Below are positions 22,144 to 32,420 of a stretch of DNA of 64,000 nucleotides, piece after piece. The notes beneath the pieces were generated by a model. The model was not told the DNA's origin, did no database searches, and saw only the letters and a list, made by a program, of their open reading frames with translations. This DNA is from Notospermus geniculatus (lineage: Eukaryota; Nemertea; Pilidiophora; Heteronemertea; Lineidae): NCBI GenBank assembly GCA_002633025.1, contig NMRB01000112.1:16957-80956 (forward strand). Direction: 5' to 3'. The position numbers and the translations under genes are program-made. Numbering within the stretch: position 1 is the stretch's first letter; each line of letters starts with the position of its first letter.

Positions 22144-25016
22144 TTGGAGTTTGAGTATGGAGTACCTCAAGAACCTATAACCAAGGGACATATGTCGTCG
22201 GCTTCGCCACTTCACCTTATCAAAAAATTTGGAAGAGAAGGAAATTATGTATCAATGCAATTAAGATATGATAAAGAGGCAGTAGATGTAAAAGAATATC
22301 AAGATAAGTTTAATGACCTTATAACAATCATTAAAAACAGGCGTTTTAAAATAAGTTTGTCATCTAAGGTGCAATTTTTAAAACAAGGAAATATAGTTGT
22401 TCATAATATTCAGTCACCTTATGAAGTAGTGCTGGGGCAATCCAAAGGAATAGAAATCTTAGATAAATCTCTAAATTATATAAAGACGCAAATTGATGAA
22501 AGATATTTTAAAGGAAGCGGTTTAACATTAAATAAAATACTTTTTATGGATATTTGGATTGCAGGAATGAAAGAAATAAAAGGTGGGCATTTTATTCAAT
22601 TACCCTTTAAAACTAATGCTGTGATAAATGTAAAAACTAATGATGAGAAATGTTTTTTATGGTCTTTACTAGCCGCTAAATATCCCCCTAAAAATAACGT
22701 AAGTAACATATATTCTTATAAAAAGTATGAACAAACAATTAAGATTGATAACTTCCCAGTTATGATAAAAGATATACCAAAGATTGAAAAAGAGAATAAT
22801 TTAAAAATTAACGTGTTTGGCGTGGAGACAAAAAAACTTAATTCAACCAACATTTTAGATTACAACCTTGAACCATTATATCTTTCAAATAATTTTGATG
22901 ATGATGAGACTATTGATATTTTACATTACCAATCTCATTATATGTTTTTAAAAGATATCAATCTATTTTTTAGAACAGATCAGAAAAATACTAAACACTT
23001 ATGTAGAAGATGTATGAACGCTTTTGATAGAATGGAAACATTAATAGAGCATAAAAAGAAATGTGGTCAACATGATTATTGTGAAGTAAAAATGCCAACT
23101 GGAAAATATTCAACACTGAAGTTTAAAAATTATAATTTCAAGAATAAAGTACCTTTTGTTATTTACGCAGATTTTGAGAGTATTAATCAAGAACCTATAA
23201 AGTCAACATGTAGTGATAGTCATATTCCCACAGATCCTGATGAGCAAAGCGCCGACGAAGTCATAATTAAGACCAAGAAACTAAAAACACAAATTGCATC
23301 TGCAGTTGGGGCTTATATACATTCAGATTACCCAAATTTATATCCCAACAATTATTCATGTCATAGAGGATCTGATGTTGTAGAAGTGTTCTGTAATTGG
23401 TTAATAAATGTAGAGAATCAGTTTAGCCAACTTTTAAAAACAAAGAAAGGAATGTTAATAACCCCAGAAATTGAAAAACTATTTCAAGAAAGTAAAGATT
23501 GTTATTATTGTGGTAAAACCTTAAACAATGACCAAGTTAGAGATCATGATCATTATACTGGAAATTACAGAGGAGCATCTCATAATGAATGTAACTTAAA
23601 AGCAAGATATATTAACTTTGTACCCGTGTTCTTTCATAACTTGAGTAATTATGATGCGCATTTGTTTATCAAAACACTTACTAAGAAAACTGATAAAGAA
23701 ATGAAGATATTAGCTAAAACAGCGGAATGTTATATTTCATTCCAGTTTGGTTGTTTGAGATTTTTAGATTCATATAGATTTTTACAAGGTAGTTTAGATA
23801 ATTGTACGAAATCAATGGTTGATGATGATTTTACGATAACAAGATATTATTACCCAAACGAAGGTGATTTTATATTATTAAGGAAAAAAGGATCTGTTCC
23901 ATATTCATTTTATACATCCTTTGAAAGTTATAATGAAACAAAATTAACCCATGAAATGTTTTATGATGACCTTAAAAATGAAATGCAACCAGTATCAGTT
24001 TATCAAAGTGCTAAAGAAATATGGGATCACTTCAAAATTAGTAATCATGGTGAATTTATAGATTTATACCTAAAATCAGATGTATTATTATTAGCAGATT
24101 TATTTGAGAGATTTAGAGAGGTTAACCTAAAATATTTTGAAATTGATCCTTGTCATTGTTATTCATGTCCTGGTTTAACTTGGCAAGCTGGTTTAAAATA
24201 CAGAGATATAAATTTAGACTTATTAACAGATTATGATACATTGTTATCATCTGAAAATGCAATAAGAGGTGGTATATCTGGCATAATGGGAACAAGATAT
24301 GTTAAAACTGATAACCAACATAAACTACTATATGTCGACGCAAATTATTTGTATGGTTGGGCAATGATGGAATTTTTACCTGAAAAGAATTTCAAAAAGA
24401 TTATACCCGACTTTGAAATAACAAAGGAACATATACTAAACGTTCCTAAAGATGCACCAGTTGGATATTATTTTGAAGTAGATTTAGTATACCCTGAAAG
24501 TATAAAGTTTAAGTCTATCAATTTCCCATATTGCCCAGAATCATTATTTATACCAGATGATGAGTTAAGTAATTACCAGAAAAATGTATTAGGTAGTGAA
24601 AAGAGGCCAAAAGTAAATAAATTAATCTTAACTCAAAAAGATAAAAATAATTATATAGTACACTATCGATTATTACAGTTTTATTTACAACAAGGTATGA
24701 TTTTAAAGAAAGTTCATTATGTCATAGAATTTGAACAAAGACAATGGCTTTCATCATACATTGATCATAATACTAAACAAAGAATGCAGGCAACAACAGA
24801 TTTTGAGAAGGACTACTTCAAATTGATGAATAATGCATTTTATGTTAAGACTTGTGAAAACATCAGAAATAGGAAAGATGTAGAATTAGTTACTGATAAT
24901 GAGAGAGCTTTAAAACTTCAAACAAGTCCAAAGTTTGAATCAAAGATTATATTTGACGAAGATTTATGTGCTATCTTAATGCGCCAAACTTCAGTAAGAT
25001 TTGATAAACCAATTTA
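22144..25016 (+). pseudogene. Protein-primed DNA polymerase B, N-terminal and palm part
   Basis: An open frame from 22144 encodes most of a Polinton polymerase B, the replicase of the element. In order (rough residues): a C2H2 finger HLCRRCMNAF..H (280); exonuclease I YADFESIN (340); an HNH of endonuclease VII type, CYYCGKTL then VRDHDHYTGNYRG (453-480); exo II NLSNYDAHLF (499); exo III YLKSDVLLLAD (641); palm motif A YVDANYLYGWAM (731); motif B NNAFYVKTCEN (895). Motif C is cut off by the MITE at 25017-25230 and lies beyond it. The frame is also open upstream of 22144 and probably started there. As it stands it is inactive. Confidence 0.9.
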
Positions 25017-25230
25017 CTCTAAATTCCCACTTACCTGTCCCATTCCTGAACTAGGAAAAAATGACTAAATCCTGAGTTGAAGATAACGGGGTCGGAAACA
25101 GTAATGTCCTGTCCACTTACTAGTCCCACTACCGAGCCTGGCAAAGAATGACAGCCGTGAGATATCTTCAAGTTATGATTTGGTCATTTTTCCGAGTTCA
25201 GGAATGGGACAGGTAAGTGGGAATTTAGAG
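25017..25230. mobile_element. Stowaway-like MITE inside polymerase B
   Basis: A 214-bp palindromic element. CTCTAAATTCCCACTTACC opens it and its complement GGTAAGTGGGAATTTAGAG closes it; the arms pair for about 55 bp. It is flanked by TA on both sides (25015-25016 and 25231-25232), the duplication expected for Tc1/mariner-driven MITEs, and removing one TA keeps the polymerase frame. It is a later insertion that killed this polymerase copy. Confidence 0.88.
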
Positions 25231-25232
25231 TA

Positions 25233-26125
25233 TATAGGTGCGACAGTTTTAGAATTATCAAAGTTGTTAATGTACAAATTCTACTATGAGACTTTACAAC
25301 CATATTTTGGTGAAAAGAACATAGAATTACTCTATCAAGATACGGACAGTTTCGTACTAAAACTGAAAACAGATGATTTAACAAAAGATTTAATGAATTT
25401 AAAGGAGCATTTTGATTTCAGTAATTATCCAAGAGATCATCCATTATATGGTACAAGTAAAAAGAAAGTTCCTGGTTATTTCAAAGATGAATTAGCGGGC
25501 GAAGAGATGACATAATTTATAGCATTAAGAAGTAAAATGTATGCCTATAAAACCAAGAATGAGGAGGCTAAGAAGTTAAAAGGAATAAGTAAGCATGTAG
25601 TGAAAAAACACATAACATTTGATGATTATTTTAGTTCACTGTTTGACAGGAAAAAGTTTAGTCATGATATGAGGACTTTGAGATCAGAAAAGCATAATAT
25701 GTACGTAGAAGAGATAAATAAANATACAAGTAAAAAGAAAGTTCCTGGTTATTTTAAAGATGAATTAGCTGGTGAAGAAATGACAGAATTTATAGCATTA
25801 AGAAGTAAAATGTAGGCATACCGAACTAAAGGTGAAGACGCAGTCCACTCTGAGGCTAAGAAGTTAAAAGGAATAAGTAAGCATGTAGTGAAAAACACAT
25901 AACATTTGATGATTATTTTAGTTCACTGTTTGACAGGAAAAAGTTTAGTCATGATATGAGGACTTTGAGATCAGAAAAGCATAATATGTACGTAGAAGAG
26001 ATAAATAAAAGAAGTTTAAATCCATTTGATGATAAAAGATATATTTTAGATGACGGTAAAACTACAGTACCATTGGGAACTTATTATGAAGCTTTTATAG
26101 ATTACAGTGATCCTGAATCAGTTTA
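25233..26125 (+). pseudogene. DNA polymerase B C-terminal part, with duplications and stops
   Basis: After the MITE the polymerase frame resumes (VLELSKLLMYKFYYE) and shows motif C, YQDTDS, near 25333. An in-frame TAA at 25513-25515 replaces a codon that is GAA in a second copy of the same segment (from about 25727, after a single N at 25723). That second copy stops at TAG 25813-25815 and has a one-base change downstream. The natural carboxyl end is recognisable at about 26010-26125 (DYSDPESV then TAA). The segment is present in at least two partial, diverged copies. Confidence 0.8.
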
Positions 26126-26154
26126 AACTTCGTTTTAAAAAATTTTATTATATA

Positions 26155-26334
26155 AATGGGACTCAAAATAAGAAATGTAATTGCAACAATTTACCAAATC
26201 ATCTCAGCTATTCGTAGTCTGGGGAGTTCACTGTTAAATAATATAAATGATAACTTTGAAATTCATGAAGATATACCAGAAAATAATAATGTAGATATAG
26301 GGCGAAGCCGACGACGTAAAAAAGATATATTTTA
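26155..26334 (+). pseudogene. Truncated first copy of the gene that follows
   Basis: MGLKIRNVIATIYQIISAIR opens a short frame nearly identical to the start of the gene at 26407, but it diverges after about 40 codons and stops. It is a partial duplicate of that gene's 5' end, with its leader (TATATAAATGGG) also duplicated. Confidence 0.6.
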
Positions 26335-26406
26335 GATGATGGCAAAACTACAGTACCATTTGGGTTTAACTTAGACAGCTCATTAGACAAAAAATTTCCT
26401 ATATAA

Positions 26407-27249
26407 ATGGGGGTCATCACAATAAGAAATGTAATTGCAACAATCTACCAAATCATCTCAGCTATCCGTTCACTGTTAAATAATATAAATGATAACTTTG
26501 AAATCCATGTAGATAATAATAACAATGAAGATATAGCAGCTAATAATAATGAAGATAATAATAATGAAGATAATAATAACAATGAAGATATACCAACCAA
26601 TAATAATCATGAAGATAATAATAACAATGAAGATATAGCAGCTAATAACAATTAAGATCCAACAAATGAGGAACTTAGTTTACTATTACGTAATAGTCTA
26701 GGGAGCTTAGTTATCCCAACAGAATATATAGGTGAAGAAATAGATTTAGGTGAAGAAGTAGATATAGGTGAAGAAGTAGATATAGGTGAAGAAATAGATT
26801 TAGGTGAAGAAAATGAAATAGTTAATTCTATTGAACTTAGTTCACGCTCTGCGGTTGAAGACTTTCTTTATGATATCAGGAATTTATTTGTAGAAGCTGA
26901 TACAGAAGTCGGAGAAGACGCAGCAGATCTCTGTATTGTATGTTATAGTAATTTACCTAATATAACATTTTATCCTTGTAATCATGATAACTGTTGTAGT
27001 GCCTGTTATCCAAGGTTGTATAATAAATGTCCTTGTTGTAGCGCAAATATTACTTCTACAGAACCAGATATTAACTGGCAGAGAACAACTGGCACACTTG
27101 AAGTAGTTTATGATGAAGATTTCGGTGTAGATTTCAATGTTGATAATTTAGAAGACCCAGACTTGGAAGCAGAATTAAGATGGATAAGAATAACTAGACA
27201 TATCAGACATATCAGAGAAGTAATATTTGAAGAAGATGAATTGGCTTGA
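26407..27249 (+). pseudogene. RING-finger protein (candidate E3 ubiquitin ligase), one internal stop
   Basis: One reading frame runs from ATG 26407 to TGA 27249, interrupted only by TAA at 26653-26655. It starts with a conserved segment (RNVIATIYQIISAIR), then N/D/E-rich repeats (NNNNEDI), then GEE(V/I)D(L/I) repeats. Next comes a C3HC4-type RING finger (CIVCYSNLP...CNHDNCCSACY...CPCC, coding about 26930-27050) and an acidic tail. RING proteins usually recruit ubiquitin-conjugating enzymes. In DNA viruses they often target host defence proteins, so a role in countering the host is possible but inferred. The stop may be mutation or assembly error. Confidence 0.75.
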
Positions 27250-27279
27250 ATTATCATTATAAAATTTTTTACTATATAA

Positions 27280-27477
27280 ATGGGAACAATAACGATAGAA
27301 GGAAACATTGCATCCGGGAAAAGTACACTAATAAAAGCATTAAATTGTTATAGTGTTGTTACTGTAATACCAGAACCAATAGAAAGATGGAAAAATTGGA
27401 ATGGTGTTAATATGTTAGAATTAATGTATAAAGAACCTAAGAAATACATGAAAGACTTTCAAGTGCCAGTGCCATAG
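27280..27477 (+). pseudogene. Deoxynucleoside kinase, truncated
   Basis: MGTITIEGNIASGKSTL has the P-loop GNIASGKST at its very start, as in the deoxynucleoside kinase / thymidine kinase 2 / dGK family. PEPIERWKNW follows, carrying the catalytic Glu and the conserved Trp of that family. Similarity ends about 60 residues in, near 27463, where unrelated repeat and host-like DNA begins; a full enzyme is about 200-250 residues. Such kinases phosphorylate deoxynucleosides and would raise the dNTP supply for element replication. It sits just after the RING gene, with the same TATATAAATGGG leader, so it belongs to the element. Acquisition from a host or virus is inference. Confidence 0.75.
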
Positions 27478-27479
27478 GC

Positions 27480-27640
27480 CTATGTTCCCACCAACAGTTT
27501 TGGTGCGAACATTTGGTACGTCTCACACCGTAGGTCTCACTGAACAGTTTTGGCAAAACTGTTCAGTAAGACCTTCGGTGAGACGTACACCAAACTGTGT
27601 AGTGAGACCTGGAAAGATTCTGACGTCACGCTTAGCAACG
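27480..27640. repeat. Palindromic dispersed repeat at the start of the inserted segment
   Basis: ACTGAACAGTTTTGGC is followed at once by its inverse AAAACTGTTCAGT, within a longer imperfect palindrome (GTACGTCTCACACCG and CGGTGAGACGTAC) at about 27517-27590. It shares GGTCTCACTGAACAGTTTT with 6126-6320, outside the Polinton. Confidence 0.65.
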
Positions 27641-28105
27641 CCGCATTGCAAATGGCGGCGATCTGTGAAATTACTCGCGCTTTTAAATCACCGTTTTTCA
27701 ATTTAATCCGTTCATTAAAACAGTTGAAAGTGTATTGAAAGTATTTTGGAAATATATTGGGCACTTACTGAATATAAGGGGTAGAAACAGAGAACGCAAG
27801 TTTAGTCACAACGCTGAATTTGTTACATCGGGTCTGGAATGTCTCAGTCTCTCACCGTGAGAACGTTACAGCGTTTATGGTTATAGCGGCTATAATAGCG
27901 TGTTTTGGACGCCATATTTGTGGCACTCGAATGAAACTCACGGTATAGATTTGCAATGAATTCTGTGCATGGGTACGGTACTTTTCTCCCCCCACGCGCG
28001 CGTTGTGTTAAAAGAGCGGGGGCTTCGCGCGTTGTGTTAAAAGAGCGGCGGGCAGCGGCTTTGCCGCCGCGCTGCGCGCTATTATAGAAATGTCTCGTTC
28101 GAGCC
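27641..28105. other. Host-like non-coding DNA inside the Polinton
   Basis: GC-richer than the AT-rich Polinton around it, with CG-rich phrases near 28000-28080 (GCGCGTTGTGTTAAAAGAGCG occurs in a near-repeat). No gene was seen. It lies 3' of the exon at 28106-29080 and has the look of its downstream flank. Confidence 0.45.
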
Positions 28106-29080
28106 TCATATCACACGGTCGTAAACTTCAACTGAAACGAAATGCTCTTGCACGCCCGGCGCCATCCTTGAAGTGCGTTTAAAATGCAATAATGCTCCAT
28201 CGGTGGGGTTGAATACGTAATGAGTCGAAAACCTATCGTTGATACTCGGGCAAAAGGTCGCAATTTTCTCTGTAAACGTTTTTTTTCCGGAGCTGTTTTT
28301 TACGAAACCGTCCTTAGGGTGAAAAATAATTATAATTCCGCTCGCGATAAGCCTCGGAAAGCAAAACAAGAACGCCATGTTTGAAAATGTGCTGAAATCT
28401 AACGTGAAACGACCAGGGGGGCAGTACATAAAGAATTGCCTGGGCAAAAATTTTGTTTCCTGGTAATTATCCTTCAGAACATACGCCAGTAGGTAAACTG
28501 GCCGTTCGTAAGTGTAAACGTCCCTCGTGACAACCTGTGCTTCCCGTTTTAAAGGGAAGATGATTCCATTTGTAAGGACAAAATGAACTCGATCAGTTTC
28601 GTTTGACAAACTGATGTCATAAATTGTGGCGCCGATGAAATTTCGAAGACAATGCACGACGACTTTTGCCTCATATCCAAAAAATATTTCGTACTCTACC
28701 CCTCTAGATTTGCATTTATTTGTTCTAGGTACGGTGACCTTTCCTTCAAACACTCCCCGTTTGATGTCATAGAGCAGGTGGCGGATTTTTTTCTGCCGGA
28801 TGAGGAAATTAAACACCATGTAACCCTTGCAAATAACAAATTCAATCGAATATGGGCCTTTTGGACAAAACGAAGTTTTGGACTGAATTCCAAAGTACAT
28901 GTAACCCCCCTTGAAAGCATACACAACTACATTGGTGCAGGGTGCTTCCTTCTGGTTTGTAATCTGGGCTACTTTTCCTGATGCCCGGTCCGGGAACCAA
29001 AGATCACCTTTGGTCAAACTCAACTGTGGTCGGAATGGAATCAACTTTCCTAGTTTATACTTAATCCAAAGGAGAAAACT
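28106..29080 (-). CDS. Terminal exon of an unknown host-like gene, inside the Polinton
   Basis: An open minus-strand frame ends at 28106. It could begin at ATG 29167, but a good acceptor (CCACTTACAG) directly above 29080 suggests a 3' exon starting there, giving about 324 residues. The product is a beta-rich-looking soluble protein I cannot assign. It is clearly related to the exon at 39614-40594: shared landmarks in the same order are WF-D---G, FGYEA, NGI--PLK, then a DG-V-----GK segment and DG--H--R. Base composition is less AT-rich than the flanking element. It interrupts the Polinton exactly where the kinase gene is cut. Confidence 0.6.
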   Translation of the reverse strand, partial: SFLLWIKYKLGKLIPFRPQLSLTKGDLWFPDRASGKVAQITNQKEAPCTNVVVYAFKGGYMYFGIQSKTSFCPKGPYSIEFVICKGYMVFNFLIRQKKIRHLLYDIKRGVFEGKVTVPRTNKCKSRGVEYEIFFGYEAKVVVHCLRNFIGATIYDISLSNETDRVHFVLTNGIIFPLKREAQVVTRDVYTYERPVYLLAYVLKDNYQETKFLPRQFFMYCPPGRFTLDFSTFSNMAFLFCFPRLIASGIIIIFHPKDGFVKNSSGKKTFTEKIATFCPSINDRFSTHYVFNPTDGALLHFKRTSRMAPGVQEHFVSVEVYDRVI

Positions 29081-29250
29081 CTGTAAGTGGTTTATTTTCT
29101 CCGCAACATAATTTATCACCGCAACATATGACATACGTCGTCGGCCCCGCCACTTTATGATTTGCATTCAAATTATTAATTGTTTCATTTAACTTTAATT
29201 CTTTCTTCTGTTTCTGATTCATTTATTTAGTAAATTTATTTCATAATAGG

Positions 29251-29484
29251 TTACTTCATAATATTACGCGGAATAATTCCCTGTTGATATAAATAATCTA
29301 AACTCATATTACTTACTGCAACAATACCACCAAGTTTTAAAACTTCCTCTAAATTAGCTTGACTTGGAGAACCGATGTTAATCCTAAGGAATCTCTTAAT
29401 TAAGTAAGAATAACCAATTGTTACTCCAGCTAATAAAGTACTTTGATATAAAGTGTTCACAAAATCCTTTCTATTTGCTTCCAT
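29251..29484 (-). CDS. Polinton small membrane protein
   Basis: 77 residues, starting MEANRKDFVNTLYQS. It has a hydrophobic stretch STLLAGVTIGYSYLI (about 15-29) and a second, weaker one (KLGGIVAVSNMSLDYLY). It is preceded by the TTATTTAGTA-type leader common to the leftward genes. Position at the end of the capsid cluster and size fit the small conserved membrane proteins of Polintons; the function is unknown. Confidence 0.6.
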   Translation of the reverse strand: MEANRKDFVNTLYQSTLLAGVTIGYSYLIKRFLRINIGSPSQANLEEVLKLGGIVAVSNMSLDYLYQQGIIPRNIMK

Positions 29485-29504
29485 TTATTTAGTAAGAAAT
29501 CAGT

Positions 29505-30110
29505 GCTGTAAACTTGCAAGTTGTTGATTACTTATATTTACTTGCGCATCAGAAACAATAAAAATGTGCATTTTATAAGGTCCTTTATTAGCTGTTTTAA
29601 GGTCCTTTACCAGATGTTTTTGTTATAGCTAATTGTATACCATCTTTTGTGTTTTGTAGTTTTTTACCAGAACCATGTAAAGTATTATCTTAAATCAATC
29701 CATAAACCATAGTGATTCGAATCACCATAATATTTTTCTAAGCTCATATAACAATCATCTGTCTTTTTGGCATTCTCACTCATAAAGAGTTTCTTAATTT
29801 CTATCCAGTGGTCCAAACTTCTCATTCCCACTGGGAATACTTTATTTGCTATACCTTCTATTGTAATCTTAAGATTAGTTATACCAGGGTTTTCAAATTT
29901 CTCAGAATCTCTTGTGCCAGCAGTATGATCTGTGATAAATAAAAGTAAAACACCTTTTATTGACCTCCTAGGGAAATTGATATTTTCATTAATTAAAGTA
30001 TCTGCTGAATCAACATGAACAGTTTTAAACTGATCAACCCAATCGTAAAGAAGGGAAAATCCTGCGTTATAGATACCACTTAATTGATTAGCTAATGTTT
30101 CATTTGTCAC
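29505..30110 (-). pseudogene. Second partial copy of the major capsid protein gene (3' part)
   Basis: 29685-30110 repeats, with a few substitutions, the C-terminal third of the capsid gene at 30107-31231. It is broken by a stop (TTAAGATAAT in the coding sense). Sequence down to about 29505 holds the natural carboxyl terminus of the capsid protein in shifted frames, including a short internal duplication (AAAGGACCTTA appears twice). It is a tandem partial duplicate or a mis-joined second allele. Confidence 0.75.
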
Positions 30111-31231
30111 TGTGTCATATTCAAACCATGTAAAGTATTATCTTCAGTAGTTCTTAAATCAATCCATAAACCATAATGATTCGAATCACCATAATATTTT
30201 TCTAAGGTCATATAATAATCATCTGTCTTTTTGGCATTCTCACTCATAAAGTGTTTCTTAATTTCTATCCAGTGGTCCAAAGTTCTCATTCCCACAGGAA
30301 ATACTTTATTTGCTATACCTTCTATTGTAATCTTAAGATAAGTTATACCAGGGTTTTCAAATTTCTCAGAATCTCTTGTACCAGCAGTATGATCTGTGAT
30401 AAATAAAAGTAAAACACCTTTTATTGACCTTCTAGGGAAATTGATGTTTTCATTAATTAAAGTATCTGCTGAATCAACATGAACAGTTTTAAAGTGATCA
30501 ACCCAATCGTAAAGAAGGGAAAATCCTGCGTTAAAGATACCACTTAATTGATTAGCTAATGTTTCATTTGTCACTGTGTCATATTCTAAAGAAATATTTT
30601 TTAACTCGTAATTCATATTTGCTACTGTACTAGTAACAATTATATCTTCTTTTGGCGCTAAAGTTATTTCAAAAATAATATCTTCTTTTATTGGAAATTT
30701 ATACAATGGTGCATGAGTTGATAATAATTCAAAATCTAAAGGTATCATATATTTCTTATCAAATACAGTCTTAAGTGTTTTCTGTGCAGTTGTTTCACCT
30801 TGAACACGTCCTTCAGCAACTCCTGACCTTAATTGTCTTAATTGCTTAGCTTGAATTCCTTGAAATACTAAATTACTTCTTTCTTTCTCACTCAACCATA
30901 GATCTTTGAAAGTTGTGTATAAGTTATAATTATCAAGTTGAAAGATTGTTTCAGTTCCCCATTTTACAACTAGTTTTGAGATTAGATTTCTACCTAAATT
31001 ATTAACAACATAATTATCTGCATGCCCAGTAAGTTCAACATCAGCTGATAAGTAGAATGTTCCTGGGACAAAGAAAGTATTTTCTGTTAATCTCGGTATT
31101 CTTATGTATAATGTTTCTTTTGAATTTGCCCCAGACGGATTATTACAAATAACATGATGTTGTCTTTCAGCTTTTAAACCTAAGCCAATTCTAAGGTTTC
31201 TATTTGTGTTTAGAATTGTTCCTGTTGCCAT
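30107..31231 (-). CDS. Polinton major capsid protein (double jelly-roll type)
   Basis: 374 residues from ATG 31231. The layout fits the Polinton/adintovirus major capsid protein: a beta-rich N-terminal half (TLYIRIPRLTENTFFVPGT, NLISKLVVKWGTETIFQLD, TTFKDLWLSEKERSNLVFQG) and a beta-rich C-terminal half (SLLYDWVDHFKTVHVDSAD, HWIEIKKHFMSE, DSNHYGLWIDLR). It would form the trimeric capsomers of an icosahedral particle. The last codons (HGLNMTQ) run into the duplicate copy below 30107, so the true C-terminus is displaced. It is the best preserved leftward gene. Confidence 0.8.
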   Translation of the reverse strand: MATGTILNTNRNLRIGLGLKAERQHHVICNNPSGANSKETLYIRIPRLTENTFFVPGTFYLSADVELTGHADNYVVNNLGRNLISKLVVKWGTETIFQLDNYNLYTTFKDLWLSEKERSNLVFQGIQAKQLRQLRSGVAEGRVQGETTAQKTLKTVFDKKYMIPLDFELLSTHAPLYKFPIKEDIIFEITLAPKEDIIVTSTVANMNYELKNISLEYDTVTNETLANQLSGIFNAGFSLLYDWVDHFKTVHVDSADTLINENINFPRRSIKGVLLLFITDHTAGTRDSEKFENPGITYLKITIEGIANKVFPVGMRTLDHWIEIKKHFMSENAKKTDDYYMTLEKYYGDSNHYGLWIDLRTTEDNTLHGLNMTQ

Positions 31232-32080
31232 TTATTTATTGCTATTTTTCACTTTTTTAACCCCCTCTATAAGCCCGTAAACTATAGAACTAACAATAAT
31301 GACGACGAGTATAATTAAATGTTCTGCTAGAAATCCAACAACTGCACCAGCTGATTTAAAGATAAATGAAACTATTGAACCAATTATACCCGGCAAGGCT
31401 GCAACTGACTTCTTCGCTAATTCTTTTAACCATCCTGCAAATTTCTTTAATCCTTCTTTCACTTTATTTGGAATATCTGGTTTTGTAGGTTTATCTGGGG
31501 GAGATGGTGGTTCTGGAGACGGAGTTGAACCTTTCAGACTATTACTAATTGCTAAACCTAAAGTTGTGAATGTCATTGTAATTGAGGCTATAATTGCAGC
31601 AACTGTTAAACCTTCAATTTTAAAGAGTAACTTAATTCTATCTTTCAAAGGTATTTCAGATTCAGGATTTTTTAAGACATCAGTGATTAAACTTTTTATT
31701 CTTCTTATTTGAGATTCTTCCTCAGTTCTTAATTCAAATGCCTTCTTTCTTTCTATTACTAATTTCTTAACTACTTCTTCTTTCTCCTTCTCCACTTCGG
31801 TTATCTGCTTTTTTAATTCCTCTTTTTCATTATAATCTTCTTTAACAGAGGCTACATAATCTCTTTGTAAATTTGCTAGTCTATTGCTCAATTCAGTATT
31901 TTGTTTCTCTAATTCTTCTATCTGCATATCTTTATTTCGTTTAACTTCAGCTAAATCATCACCTGCTTGTTTTAAACCTCTTAATTCTCTTAAAGCATTA
32001 TCTGAAAAGCCTAATGTTTTAAGTTCTTCTTCATCTACATCAATATGTCGTTCAACACCTGGAACATTAATCGTTTCCAT
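31232..32080 (-). CDS. Polinton coiled-coil membrane protein
   Basis: 282 residues from ATG 32080, ending directly before the capsid gene (adjacent stop and start). A long coiled coil (about residues 50-125, rich in EEL/KEKEEVVKK) is followed by a hydrophobic segment VAAIIASITMTFTTLGLAI. A proline-rich linker (PSPEPPSPPDKP) and two more hydrophobic segments near the C-terminus follow (AALPGIIGSIVSFIF, LIILVVIIVSSIVYGLI). The frame stays open above 32080 through an alanine/glutamate repeat (AEAEAKAEAE, about 32165-32245), so the real start may be further up. Possibly a minor virion or membrane-interaction protein; no family recognised. Confidence 0.6.
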   Translation of the reverse strand: METINVPGVERHIDVDEEELKTLGFSDNALRELRGLKQAGDDLAEVKRNKDMQIEELEKQNTELSNRLANLQRDYVASVKEDYNEKEELKKQITEVEKEKEEVVKKLVIERKKAFELRTEEESQIRRIKSLITDVLKNPESEIPLKDRIKLLFKIEGLTVAAIIASITMTFTTLGLAISNSLKGSTPSPEPPSPPDKPTKPDIPNKVKEGLKKFAGWLKELAKKSVAALPGIIGSIVSFIFKSAGAVVGFLAEHLIILVVIIVSSIVYGLIEGVKKVKNSNK

Positions 32081-32255
32081 TAATTTTTCAAATGATTCAT
32101 CAGTTGCAGTCGCGGTTGCTTTTTGTTGTGGTTGAGATATGTTAAGTAAACTGTCTATTTGTTGAAATTCGGCTTCGGCTTTAGCTTCGGCTTCGGCTTT
32201 CCTTTTGGCTTCGGCTTCGGCTTTGGCTTTCTTTTCGGATGCGATTAAAAAAAAA

Positions 32256-32420
32256 AAAAGAAAAAAGAGTATCAGCGACTTCCCTGGTAAATTTTACTCC
32301 GTATTTTGATTGCATAGTTTTCTCAGAATAAATCTTCTCGCTATCTTTAGTTAAACGTAAACCATAATTTACTACTTCATTTTGTTCGTTTTTAAATTCT
32401 ATAAGTAACTTTCTTTTTAA
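32256..32420 (-). pseudogene. Diverged second copy of a repeated domain
   Basis: In a shifted frame this encodes a segment with EKTMQSKYGVKFTREV, matching EKTMQSKYGVHFADEV in the protein at 32417-33049, at moderate divergence. It is either a second repeat unit of that protein separated by a frameshift, or a partial paralogue. An A-run lies at its lower edge (32248-32260). Confidence 0.55.
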
